This document shows positions 33,664-42,160 of a DNA stretch of 64,000 nt, piece after piece. Position 1 is the first letter of the stretch, and every line of letters begins with the position of its first letter. A program made the translations under genes and the position numbers. Source of the DNA: Celerinatantimonas sp046054195 (GTDB lineage Bacteria > Pseudomonadota > Gammaproteobacteria > Enterobacterales > Celerinatantimonadaceae); the NCBI RefSeq assembly GCF_046054195.1, contig NZ_JBEQCS010000010.1, positions 62,001 to 126,000 on the forward strand, written 5' to 3'. The notes beneath the pieces were generated by a model, which saw nothing but the letters and a program-made list of their open reading frames with translations, ran no database searches and had not been told where the DNA came from.

Positions 33664-35793
33664 TTATTTAATTCCCTGCTCGAGAGATAAGGTTTGTGGA
33701 TGTAAGCCTTTGGGAGTCGTTTTAGGTGCTTTGTACATTTGTGGCCGGAACATAGACCAATATACTCGAGCAATACATTTAGCTAATACAAGTAGTGACT
33801 TAAATCCATTTTGTCTTTGCCTTGGTGTTTTTACCCATGCATCTGCGCGCGAAAGAACAATTCTTACCAGTTCTCGACGTTGATTGGTTGAAAGCTCATC
33901 AAATACTAAATGGGCTTGTCCGTGAGCTACTAGAACTGTTTTAGCCTCTAATTCGACTTGACATGATTGCAGTTCTAATTCAATAGCTTCGATTGGGTCG
34001 GTTAGGTGTTGTTCATCTTCGAGCTTGATACAGCACCCACTCATCGAAAGATCAACTGTTGTGGTGGTTGAAAGAATGCCACTAGCATAGTGGATTATCG
34101 CTGGCAGAGTGATCTTTAGCCTCGTTGTCGTGCGGGTTTGATGTTGTTCATTAGCAACCGCAATGGCTCCAAGCATAAAAAATAGGCTATAAAACCCCCA
34201 AATAATATTTATGGCAACAACGAAAGGATGATAAGCTGGATAGCCCCACTGGGTGAAGCGAAATAATCCCATTACTAGTCCAAGGGCGATAAATCCTGCG
34301 ACGAGTATATGGATACGAACAATATGAAAATCGAAGTAATCTTTATCTAGTAATCCACCTTTATCTGTGACATTAAATTTGCCTCGTGTTGGCATAATCA
34401 TTGTGACAAAGGTTGGAATGACAAGATGAAATGCGAGCACTGTATCATAGATATCCCCCCAAAAAGCATAACGAGAACGGCCACTTAAACGTGATCCTGT
34501 TATATTTGAAAGCACTAGATGGGGGAGTACATAAGCTAAAATCAAGATTGCTGAGGCGTGAATCACTTTCAGGTTAAATAGCAGATACGTAAGTGGCGCG
34601 GTGATAAAGACAATACGCGGCAGAGCAAACTGAAAGTAGAGCATTGAGCTGAGATAACATAGGCGCTGGGCCAGTGATAGACCTCGTCCGAGAAGTGGAT
34701 TATCAAGGCGAAAAATTTGGGTCATACCTCGAGCCCATCGGTTGCGTTGGATAACATGCAAAGCCAACCTCTCGGTCGCGAGCCCTCCAGCCATTGGAAT
34801 CGCTAAAAAAGCAGTATTCCAGCCTAAGCGCTGCAATTTTAAAGCTGTATGGGCATCCTCGGTGACCGTTTCAACGGCAAAACCGTCGATTTCATCTAGT
34901 GCGCTGCGCCGAATGACGGCGCAAGAGCCACAGAAAAAGGTAGCATTCCAGTTATCGTTGCCTTGCTGAACCGGGCCGTAAAATATTTCACCTTCATTGG
35001 GTACGTTTTCACCCTGTGCGAGGTTGCGTTCAAATGGATCAGGCGAATAAAAATGGTGAGGCGTTTGTATCAGTGATAATTTTGGATCTTTGATAAAAGC
35101 ACCAACGGTGGCCTGCAGGAAGATTCGCGTGGCTACATGGTCACAGTCAAAAATACAAATGAGTTCACCATGGGTCAGTTGCATTGCATGATTGAGATTG
35201 CCAGCCTTTGCATGCTCATTATTATCGCGGGTGATATAGCCAACACCAGCATCGGCAGCAAAAGCCGCAAAGGATTGGCGATTCCCATCATCAAGTAGAT
35301 AAATCCGCATTTTATTGGCTGGATAATCCAAACATTGCGCAGCAAGTACAGTATCTCTGACAACGTTTAAAGGTTCATTGTAGGTTGGAATATACACATC
35401 AACAGTTGGCCAACTTCGTTCATCTTCAGGCAGTGGCACAATTTCACGCTTCAGAGGAAAGGTGGTTTGCAGATAGCCTAACAACAACATAGTAAATGAG
35501 TATATTTCGGCGACAAACAATCCAATCCCCAAAATCATTTCGATTTCAGAGCTGAAAACTAGCGTTTGGGTTGCACGAAAATAGATATATCGAGCCGACA
35601 TTAGTATCGACAGAAACACCATAATGACAGAAACACTGCGCCGTTTAGAAAAATTCATTATGACCATGCAAAGCAGAATACTGATTGCAAAAATGAACTG
35701 TTTGTAACTGTTCATCGGGGTGATGATGACCAATACTGCAATAGGAATGCAGATAAGGATGAGTAGATATGACAGTAATTTTTTCATGTTCAT
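33664..35793 (-). CDS. bcsA: Cellulose synthase catalytic subunit BcsA (UDP-forming)
   Basis: Processive GT2 synthase with a c-di-GMP receptor domain. N-terminal membrane helices (about 5-100) precede the catalytic domain: DVYIPTYNE, YLLDDGNRQ, CIFDCDHVA, TVTEDAHT and QRNRWARG (QxxRW). More membrane helices follow, then a PilZ domain with the RxxxR motif RTTTR (about 563-567) and DLSMSG (DxSxxG), so both c-di-GMP-binding elements are present. It has 709 residues, without the extra N-terminal extension of E. coli BcsA (872). The start directly abuts the bcsQ stop; a second Met two codons in could also be used. Confidence 0.95.
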   Translation of the reverse strand: MNMKKLLSYLLILICIPIAVLVIITPMNSYKQFIFAISILLCMVIMNFSKRRSVSVIMVFLSILMSARYIYFRATQTLVFSSEIEMILGIGLFVAEIYSFTMLLLGYLQTTFPLKREIVPLPEDERSWPTVDVYIPTYNEPLNVVRDTVLAAQCLDYPANKMRIYLLDDGNRQSFAAFAADAGVGYITRDNNEHAKAGNLNHAMQLTHGELICIFDCDHVATRIFLQATVGAFIKDPKLSLIQTPHHFYSPDPFERNLAQGENVPNEGEIFYGPVQQGNDNWNATFFCGSCAVIRRSALDEIDGFAVETVTEDAHTALKLQRLGWNTAFLAIPMAGGLATERLALHVIQRNRWARGMTQIFRLDNPLLGRGLSLAQRLCYLSSMLYFQFALPRIVFITAPLTYLLFNLKVIHASAILILAYVLPHLVLSNITGSRLSGRSRYAFWGDIYDTVLAFHLVIPTFVTMIMPTRGKFNVTDKGGLLDKDYFDFHIVRIHILVAGFIALGLVMGLFRFTQWGYPAYHPFVVAINIIWGFYSLFFMLGAIAVANEQHQTRTTTRLKITLPAIIHYASGILSTTTTVDLSMSGCCIKLEDEQHLTDPIEAIELELQSCQVELEAKTVLVAHGQAHLVFDELSTNQRRELVRIVLSRADAWVKTPRQRQNGFKSLLVLAKCIARVYWSMFRPQMYKAPKTTPKGLHPQTLSLEQGIK

Positions 35794-36594
35794 TTACTCG
35801 CGGATGGATTCTTTGAGATCGTGATAAATTGCACCAGTTCCGATTTCCAGTCCTAACAAGTCGATAACCTTGTCACTGATGGCTTCAATATCAGCAGCGG
35901 CTGCAGATAGTCGATTAAAATCAGTGATTGATTGTTCAGCCGAATGAGCTTTGAGGACGCTTTCATCTCGGTGAATTTGGCCAATTAACTGCTTAGATAG
36001 GGTATTTTGAGCAAATGTTTCAACGTCTTGGCATACATCACTACGTGGGTTTGTTTGGTTTAGGATAAAGAAATTCTTAACACTTTGTGGATGCTCAAGA
36101 AATCCTGTCCGTTCCAAATAAGGTAGCTGCGTCATTGAAGCTGTATCAGATAGTAGAGGAATGAGCTGGATGTCAGCTAACTGTGTTAAGGCTTTAAATG
36201 CTGGACTGCTCAAAGATGCTGTATCCGCAACTAAGATCAGTCCTTCAGTATTGCGCAGTGCTTGTAAACCATGGTGTAAAAAATCACTGTCATTAAGTAG
36301 ACGTTGTTCAAAAATACTTTGAGTTGATTCATCGCATTCACCATAAGGGAGGACAAACAGGTTATTGCTCACTGAAATGATGAAGGGGCTCCAATCACTT
36401 TGCCTTAGCGCTTTACTGACAAATCCTTGGGTATCACTAAGGGGAATGCCAAAGTGAGTGCGCAGCGAATTTTGTGAGTCGAAATCAATAGCCAGAACTG
36501 TAAATCCACGCAGTGATAACATATGCGCCAAATTTGCGGCAATAGTTGTTTTACCCACGCCGCCTTTACTTGAACTAATAGATATGAGTTTCAT
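35794..36594 (-). CDS. bcsQ: Cellulose biosynthesis ParA/MinD-like ATPase BcsQ
   Basis: A 266-residue SIMIBI-class ATPase. The deviant Walker A motif SKGGVGKTT is at about 9-17, and switch I (AIDFDSQNSLRTHFG) at about 36-50. In E. coli BcsQ localises to the cell pole and assembles with BcsR/E around the synthase. It overlaps the upstream small gene by four bases (ATGA) and abuts bcsA, showing tight coupling. The gene looks intact, unlike the E. coli K-12 allele, which carries a stop codon. Confidence 0.92.
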   Translation of the reverse strand: MKLISISSSKGGVGKTTIAANLAHMLSLRGFTVLAIDFDSQNSLRTHFGIPLSDTQGFVSKALRQSDWSPFIISVSNNLFVLPYGECDESTQSIFEQRLLNDSDFLHHGLQALRNTEGLILVADTASLSSPAFKALTQLADIQLIPLLSDTASMTQLPYLERTGFLEHPQSVKNFFILNQTNPRSDVCQDVETFAQNTLSKQLIGQIHRDESVLKAHSAEQSITDFNRLSAAAADIEAISDKVIDLLGLEIGTGAIYHDLKESIRE

Positions 36595-36995
36595 GAGAGT
36601 TGCCTTTTTTCTACAGCAGACTGAAAAACAGATGGCATTGGTTGCTTAGGTAATGTTGAAGTAGTGCTGGTGTGTTGTTTGTTTGATGTTAGAACTTTGC
36701 TAAGGCCAGATAAGATCCCTGTTTTTACTTCGGGTTCTAGCGTTGGCTCTTGTTCTGGTTGCTGAGTATCGCTAATGGTTAATGGTATTTCCGGTTGCGC
36801 GCTAAGTTCGGCTTGATTGCTCTGTTGGGCTGGTGTTTGAGTGGTCAATTTCTCCGAGCTGAGTTGATATAACTGGCTGAGAATGACATTTCGGTTTTGC
36901 TGATATTTATATTTATTGTGAGTAAAGCTTTTAAATTTAACTGATTCATTATTAGTGGTAATTTTAAACTGAGCGATATCATCATATTCAGTCAT
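36591..36995 (-). CDS. Probable cellulose biosynthesis accessory protein (BcsO-like)
   Basis: A 134-residue, low-complexity protein, rich in Gln, Thr, Pro and Ser, without membrane helices or signal peptide. The N-terminus (MTEYDDIAQFKI, then SVKFKSFTHN) recalls the BcsO family found before bcsQ in some type I clusters; the middle is Gln/Pro/Glu-rich and the end basic. Translation is coupled to bcsQ by a 4-bp overlap, and GAGG lies at good spacing before the ATG. Function is unknown; BcsO-type proteins are thought to help organise the synthase. BcsR or BcsP are alternatives, but the length and proline content favour BcsO. Confidence 0.55.
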   Translation of the reverse strand: MTEYDDIAQFKITTNNESVKFKSFTHNKYKYQQNRNVILSQLYQLSSEKLTTQTPAQQSNQAELSAQPEIPLTISDTQQPEQEPTLEPEVKTGILSGLSKVLTSNKQHTSTTSTLPKQPMPSVFQSAVEKRQLS

Positions 36996-37470
36996 CGATC
37001 TACCTCGACTTTAAGCTGCGTGTTTAGTTATTTGCTTGTCTTTTATTGTGTGTTGAAATGGTTATTGGAGAGTGTAAATATTCCAACAATCATTTATAGA
37101 TAGTATTCGAGCGGTGAAGATAAATATTAAATTATCTACGCTAAATATTATTATTAATGAATAATGTTTTTAGAAAAGATACTAACTTGTTAAAAGAGAT
37201 TGTAAATGAATTTTTATAGGGTTATTTAAAAAAACCGAATAAAGTATGATTAAATTGATTAGATTGTTTTGAGTGGTTTTAATACTTATTTTTATTTCGT
37301 AATAAAAAGTACTAATATTATGGTTTGATTTTGCGTGTTATTTGCTCGAAAAATTTCAGGTTCAGGATGGAAACATGATGAACATCACATTGCAACTTGA
37401 TTAGATGGTTATAGGTGTTTTTCGATTGGCTTTGGAAAAAAAAAATCAATGCTTGTTGATTGTTTTAACA

Positions 37471-37510
37471 TTTATATATCATTTTATAATGATATATAAA
37501 TCATTTTTTT
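37471..37510 (+). repeat. Perfect 30-bp palindrome with a downstream T-run
   Basis: Arms of 13 bp (TTTATATATCATT and its complement) surround a TTAT centre at 37471-37500, then TCA and seven T residues. It is about 475 bp upstream of the first bcs gene. It may be a plus-strand terminator of an unannotated transcript or an AT-rich operator. Confidence 0.55.
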
Positions 37511-37775
37511 GATAATTATTGTTTTTCATTTCAAATAGTAATTGTTATATAAACTGACAGTTATATATAATAAGGATGTTAGTACTAGTTGTTTTCATCA
37601 TTATAGATGTTAAAGTTTAATAAAAGTATGAGGCTATATCTAAAAAGTATTGCTTAATAGTATAGTTATTTCTTTTGGGGAAATTTGAATGCTCGTAGTA
37701 GCTAATGCCTATGGAATATAGGTCATCACTTCAAAGAAAGAATTAATTCTTTATCGGGCAGGGAAGATATTTACC

Positions 37776-37812
37776 AAAATGCCCAAGCATTAGTTATATG
37801 AAGGCTTGGGCA
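37776..37812 (-). terminator. Terminator of mgsA
   Basis: On the minus strand TGCCCAAGC / GCTTGGGCA (9 bp) close a 15-base loop, followed by TTTT, about 22 bases after the mgsA stop. Confidence 0.8.
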
Positions 37813-37834
37813 AGCAATGTTGTGATTAAAAAAA

Positions 37835-38290
37835 TTAATTGGTCCTATCGAATAGATAGCCACTGTAGTCAGGGATTTGTGTGACAAATTCTTCGCCAAA
37901 GTACTGACAGGCAATCAGAAAATCTGCAGATGCTTCGTTAATTGCAACAGGAATGTTCCAAACAGTGGTGATACGCAGCAATGCTTTGACATCTGGATCA
38001 TGAGGCATTGATTCCAGTGGGTCCCAGAAGAAAATAAGAATATCGATTTTGCCTTCGGCAATCATCGCCCCTAATTGTTGGTCACCACCCATTGGGCCAC
38101 TATAGAGACAGTTAACATCTAATCCGGTTTTTCTTAAAAGTGAACCGGTCGTTCCTGTTCCGTAAAGTTGGTGTTGGGCGAGAGTTTCTTGGTTACGTGC
38201 GCACCAGCGCATTAATGCTGGTTTTTGATTATCGTGGGCAACCAGCGCAATATTTTTTTTCGACTCGAGAGTCCTCTCGATTGTTTTCAT
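37835..38290 (-). CDS. mgsA: Methylglyoxal synthase MgsA
   Basis: Converts DHAP to methylglyoxal and phosphate, a bypass of lower glycolysis when phosphate is limiting. It has 151 residues (E. coli 152). Visible are the phosphate-binding LYGTGTTGSLL, the catalytic-Asp segment SGPMGGDQQLGAMI, FFWDPLESMPHDPDVKALLR with the conserved His, and NIPVAINEASADFL. A single-gene unit with its own terminator. The YqhD encoded at 9.0-10.2 kb can reduce its product. Confidence 0.95.
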   Translation of the reverse strand: MKTIERTLESKKNIALVAHDNQKPALMRWCARNQETLAQHQLYGTGTTGSLLRKTGLDVNCLYSGPMGGDQQLGAMIAEGKIDILIFFWDPLESMPHDPDVKALLRITTVWNIPVAINEASADFLIACQYFGEEFVTQIPDYSGYLFDRTN

Positions 38291-38478
38291 CGGTGTACCT
38301 GCTTGATTGTGAATTATTTTAAATTCATCTTACCTGCTTCTTTGTGCTTTGGGTAATGTCTTAGCGAGAAGATGATAATTTTTGTGATATGTCTAATACT
38401 CAATAAGATAGAGTGATTTGTGCTGTGAGGATTAAGGGCAATTATGGTCAGATTGCCCTTGAGATAAAGTAGAAAACG

Positions 38479-40206
38479 TTATTGCAGTTGATGGATAGCG
38501 ATGTAACGTTTGTGTTTGCTTGGTTTAAGCTGCGCTACATCGACTAAAACGAGGCCATCGACGCACTGCTTAAAATTAGGGTCAACGTTAAAGTCAATGA
38601 ATTGAACGCCGCCTGGCTCACACAGCTCGGTGTACTGTTTATATAAAGTTGGAATGGCGCAGCCCATATTGGCCAACGCTGATTTAAGCAGAGCAAAGTC
38701 TTTTTGATAGTCGTTACCTTCAAATCTCAAACTTAAATTCTGTCGGATCTGTTTTTCTAACAGATAGGGGTTGCGAGAGCGAGCCAAAAAGAAATCTGAA
38801 GCAAAGTACTGTTGGTAAAAATAGACTAACAGATCGCGAGCCTGTGGGGGAAGTTTTGCGCTGATACTGACCGGTCCAAATAGGTAGCGATATTGTGGGC
38901 GGCGAGCTAAAAATGCGCCAATTCCTAGCCATAAATAATCCAAACTGCGTCGTCCCCAGTAGCGAGGTTGCACAAAGCTTCGTCCTAACTCAATGCCTGA
39001 TTTTAGAAATGCGCAATTTGAATGCTGATATTCAAACAAACTATGGCTGTAAAGTGCTTTGAGCCCATGCTCTTGGATGGCTTTAAAGCTATCGACCAGC
39101 CGATAGGCGCCAACAATTTGTTGATCTTGGGGATGCCATAGAACTAAATGCATATATTCGGCATCATAATGGTCCGTATCGCTGCGCTGGCCCGTCCCTT
39201 CGCCAACGGCTCGGAATGAATATTCGCGTAATCGGCCTAATTCTGCCAGTAGACTTTCCGGGTGGTCTTTTTCAGAAAGGTAAATCAGTTGTCCATCGGG
39301 GGTTTGTCCGAGTTTTTCTAACTGACAGATATCTTGAGCTAGCTTTTGCCGAGGTTGTGGATGGGCGATGGCCGCTTCAGTCTGAAATAAGCCTTTCTTT
39401 CCAGAACCGATACGATAGGTATGTTTGCGCAGCAGTTGGGCTCGAGTAAATAAATCAATATTGGGGTGACTATAACTGTGATGTGGGATTGGCTCACCTA
39501 TCACTAACTCAATGGTTTGACCTTTGTGCCAGAACAGTTCTCGCACAAGTAAGATGGTCGAAAGCGATTTATTCAGCATTGAGCACAAATAAAACAAAGA
39601 GCTGTTACGTGCTTTGACGCATATCGGAAGAATAGGGGCTTTGCTTTTATCTGCAATTTTGACAAAGCCGCGTTGCCAGCGGCAATCACGCTGACGTAGA
39701 TGTTTCAAACGCGATACTTCTCCGGCGGGAAAGACAATCAAAGCGCCTTGTTGTTCAAGATGTTCTTGTAGTTTCTCTAATTGTTCGCGACGACTGTGAC
39801 CAGTCATATTATCGACGGGTAAAATGAGCGACTCAAGCGCTGAAAGGGCACTGAGCATTTGGTTGGCGATGATTTTAACGTCACTTCTGATCTGTCCGAC
39901 CAGGTGTAATAGAGCTAATCCATCCAGTGAGCCAATCGGATGGTTCGCCACAATAATAACGGCACCTTCAGATGGAATCCGTTCGCGGTGACTGCTTGAA
40001 ACCTGATAGCTAAAATCTAATTCGTTAAAGACTTGGTCAATAAATGCCAGTCCGCTGAGCTGAGGGTGTCTTTGTTCAAAACTCTGAAAAGTTTCCTCAA
40101 AGAGTACTTTGCTAAGAAAGTATTTAAGTATTGAGTAGCGACGCGGTTTATTCTGTATCGCCGGGTAATAATCCTGAATAAGTTTATCGACAGAAAACAT
40201 AGCCAT
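38479..40206 (-). CDS. OlsF-like bifunctional acyltransferase (ornithine-lipid synthase)
   Basis: A 575-residue two-domain protein. The N-terminal half (about 60-270) is a PlsC/OlsA-type acyltransferase: NHPIGSLDG (a His-Asp motif one residue longer than classic HX4D), the block III motif VFPAGEVSR, and PILPICVKARN. The C-terminal half (about 300-520) is a GNAT-like OlsB-type N-acyltransferase, with LRYSFR-like LREYSFRAVGEG, DAEYMHLVLW, IVGAYRLV, ELGRSFVQPRYWG and LFGPVSISA. This order matches OlsF, which makes phosphorus-free ornithine lipids in some Gammaproteobacteria and Bacteroidetes. Such lipids often replace phospholipids under phosphate limitation. Alternative: a related hemolysin-like acyltransferase fusion with another amino-acid acceptor. 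Confidence 0.7.
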   Translation of the reverse strand: MAMFSVDKLIQDYYPAIQNKPRRYSILKYFLSKVLFEETFQSFEQRHPQLSGLAFIDQVFNELDFSYQVSSSHRERIPSEGAVIIVANHPIGSLDGLALLHLVGQIRSDVKIIANQMLSALSALESLILPVDNMTGHSRREQLEKLQEHLEQQGALIVFPAGEVSRLKHLRQRDCRWQRGFVKIADKSKAPILPICVKARNSSLFYLCSMLNKSLSTILLVRELFWHKGQTIELVIGEPIPHHSYSHPNIDLFTRAQLLRKHTYRIGSGKKGLFQTEAAIAHPQPRQKLAQDICQLEKLGQTPDGQLIYLSEKDHPESLLAELGRLREYSFRAVGEGTGQRSDTDHYDAEYMHLVLWHPQDQQIVGAYRLVDSFKAIQEHGLKALYSHSLFEYQHSNCAFLKSGIELGRSFVQPRYWGRRSLDYLWLGIGAFLARRPQYRYLFGPVSISAKLPPQARDLLVYFYQQYFASDFFLARSRNPYLLEKQIRQNLSLRFEGNDYQKDFALLKSALANMGCAIPTLYKQYTELCEPGGVQFIDFNVDPNFKQCVDGLVLVDVAQLKPSKHKRYIAIHQLQ

Positions 40207-40407
40207 CCTCCTGATGTTCCAGCATCAGGCTACGAAGCTTTGATTACATTCTGGTCACAAAATTATGGAAATTTTGTGACAATATATTCATTTTGACTAT
40301 TACGAATCTTCAGTGATATTCCATTTAGGGCTAACTAATGATGAATATAAAACCTTAAAAATCCTTGGCGAGTATTCTGCTATTTCTCATTTTTAAGTAT
40401 AAATTTA
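40207..40407. other. Gap upstream of the small transcription unit
   Basis: Non-coding DNA upstream of the leftward OlsF-like gene (its ribosome site CAGGAGG lies just after 40206). Probably holds that gene's promoter; no other structure stands out. Confidence 0.5.
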
Positions 40408-40435
40408 TTGATAATACAGAGTGTTAGAGAATAAT
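40408..40435 (+). promoter_or_regulatory. Putative sigma-70 promoter of a small transcription unit
   Basis: TTGATA (40408-40413) and AATAAT (40430-40435) with a 16-bp spacer. The start point would fall near 40442, just before a strong ribosome site. Confidence 0.5.
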
Positions 40436-40466
40436 TTTGTGAAAGCTTTATAAGAAGGAGTTTTAC

Positions 40467-40521
40467 TTGGATGACTCGATGGGTAACGCAAGAGCTGGCA
40501 GAGAAGAGCTTTAATCAATAA
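40467..40521 (+). CDS. Candidate micro-ORF or small RNA unit
   Basis: AAGGAG at 40455-40460 is followed by two overlapping short frames. A TTG at 40467 (six bases from the ribosome site) gives a 15-residue peptide ending at 40514. An ATG at 40471 (ten bases) gives 16 residues, MTRWVTQELAEKSFNQ, ending at 40521. Both end just before a perfect bidirectional terminator (40522-40545). A promoter-like pair at 40408-40435 completes a self-contained unit of about 110 nt, convergent with pykF and divergent from the OlsF-like gene. It could equally be a small RNA with a chance ORF. No relative is recognised. Confidence 0.35.
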
Positions 40522-40548
40522 AAAGCCAGTCTTAAGACTGGCTTTATC
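40518..40548 (-). terminator. Bidirectional terminator of pykF and the small unit
   Basis: AAAGCCAGTC / GACTGGCTTT (10 bp, perfect) around TTAA. On the minus strand a T-run follows; on the plus strand TTTATCAT. It lies 28 bases after the pykF stop. Confidence 0.9.
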
Positions 40549-40573
40549 ATCACACCAATGAGTGTAGCTTCAA

Positions 40574-41986
40574 TTACAGAACGTGAACTGAAGAAGTATT
40601 GGTTGTGCCTGATGGAACCAATGCACCAGATACCATCACAACGATGTCACCTTTTTGTGCCATTTCGGTTTTAAGTGCTAACTCTTTACCGATTTTGTAG
40701 AAGTCATCAGTGCTGTCAATTGCATCAACTAAATAAGGATAAACGCCTTTAGACAGACTCAACTGTTTGGCAACTTTTTCGTTAGTTGTTACAGCCAGGA
40801 TGTTTGCCTGTGGGAAGTATTTACGGATAGATTTAGCTGATTTACCACCGCGAGTAGCCACAACGATCAGAGGTGCACTCAGTTTTTCTGAAGTTTCTAC
40901 TGCACTTTTACATACAGCTTCAGTGATGCGCAGATGGTTGCTGTCGTGAGCAGGGTCAAGACGTGAAGTCATTACTGCATCAGTACGCTGACAGATAGTA
41001 GACATGATGCGAACGGCTTCAGCTGGATATTTACCTTTAGCTGATTCACCAGAAAGCATAACTGCATCAGTACCATCTAAGATAGCGTTTGCAACGTCGC
41101 CTGCTTCAGCACGAGTTGGGCGAGGGTTTTTGATCATTGAATCAAGCATCTGAGTTGCAGTAATAACAACTTTGCGAGCTTGGTTACATTTTTCAATCAT
41201 CATTTTCTGTGCGAAGATAACTTCTTCGACAGGGATTTCAACACCAAGGTCACCACGAGCAACCATGATACCGTCAGAAGCGGCTAGAATTTCATCGAAG
41301 TTGTCCAGACCTTCTTGGTTTTCAATTTTCGAGATAATCTGGATGTTTTCGCCGCCGTTTTGTTTTAGCCATTCACGAATTGCTAAAACGTCATCTTTTT
41401 TACGGATGAAAGAAGCTGCGATGTAATCAACGCCTTGTTCGCAACCAAATACCAGGTCACGTTTATCTTTTTCAGCCAATGCTGGCAGACTAACGCTAAC
41501 GTTTGGCAGGTTAACGCCTTTGTTTTCGCCCAAGTCGCCGTTGTTGAGTACTTTACAGATAACTTCTTCGTCAGTTACTGATGTAACTTCCATTTCCAAC
41601 AGACCATCATCAACCAGCACGATGTTGCCTGGGCGTAAGTCTTGAGCCAGACCATTATAAGTAACCGCAACACGTTCGTTGTTGCCAATCACACTCTGGT
41701 CAGTTGTGAAAGTAAAGGTTTGGCCTGTTGTTAAAGAAACATCCTGACCGCCTTCAAGTTTCATTGTACGGATTTCAGGACCTTTCGTATCTAATAAGAT
41801 GGCAAGTGTTTTACCTGTTTCTGCCATGATTTCACGAAGGCTTTTGATACGGCCACCGTGTTCTTCGAAATCCCCATGGGAGAAGTTCAAACGCATGACG
41901 TTCATGCCAGCGTCAACTAATTCACGGAGTTTTTCTTTTGGTTCGGATTTAGGTCCGATAGTACAAACGATCTTAGTTTTTTTCAT
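40574..41986 (-). CDS. pykF: Pyruvate kinase I PykF
   Basis: Converts phosphoenolpyruvate and ADP to pyruvate and ATP. The 470 residues equal E. coli PykF. Visible are the N-terminal KTKIVCTIGPKS, the substrate-binding MRLNFSHGDFEEH, ILLDTKGPEIRT, the active-site signature ISKIENQEGLDNFDEI with the catalytic Lys, MVARGDLGVEIP, TATQMLDSM and the ATRGGKSAKSIRK effector region. The fructose-1,6-bisphosphate-activated type I class is favoured by length and the KxT-type start. A single gene with its own terminator, next to arcA. Confidence 0.95.
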   Translation of the reverse strand: MKKTKIVCTIGPKSEPKEKLRELVDAGMNVMRLNFSHGDFEEHGGRIKSLREIMAETGKTLAILLDTKGPEIRTMKLEGGQDVSLTTGQTFTFTTDQSVIGNNERVAVTYNGLAQDLRPGNIVLVDDGLLEMEVTSVTDEEVICKVLNNGDLGENKGVNLPNVSVSLPALAEKDKRDLVFGCEQGVDYIAASFIRKKDDVLAIREWLKQNGGENIQIISKIENQEGLDNFDEILAASDGIMVARGDLGVEIPVEEVIFAQKMMIEKCNQARKVVITATQMLDSMIKNPRPTRAEAGDVANAILDGTDAVMLSGESAKGKYPAEAVRIMSTICQRTDAVMTSRLDPAHDSNHLRITEAVCKSAVETSEKLSAPLIVVATRGGKSAKSIRKYFPQANILAVTTNEKVAKQLSLSKGVYPYLVDAIDSTDDFYKIGKELALKTEMAQKGDIVVMVSGALVPSGTTNTSSVHVL

Positions 41987-42128
41987 GGAAAAATATCTCC
42001 AGATGAGAAGTTCAGTCTTAAACCTCGGGGTATTATACAGAATTGATTCGACAATTATGTAGAAAAATTACAACAAACCTAATTTTGATCAATAATTATT
42101 GACCTATCAATTTAATTTTGTTCCGGGT

Positions 42129-42153
42129 AAAAAAACCCGCTGTTAACAGCGGG
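42129..42153 (-). terminator. Terminator of arcA
   Basis: On the minus strand CCCGCTG / CAGCGGG (7 bp) around TTAA is followed by seven T residues, shortly after the arcA stop. Confidence 0.9.
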
Positions 42154-42160
42154 ATGTTTT

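Larger units (their letters stand above)
36996..37834. other. Long AT-rich gap between the bcs operon and mgsA
   Basis: This 839-bp stretch has no credible gene. It should contain the bcs promoter (leftward). Visible structures are the 13-bp-arm palindrome at 37471-37500 with a T-run, and the mgsA terminator at 37776-37812. A nine-codon ORF starting at 37375 with GGATGG upstream is too short to support. I saw no GEMM-type c-di-GMP riboswitch core. Confidence 0.6.

Noticed and set aside
36996..37834. c-di-GMP riboswitch before the bcs operon
   Set aside because: I looked for the conserved GEMM core on both strands and did not find it; control is more likely through the PilZ domain and proteins.
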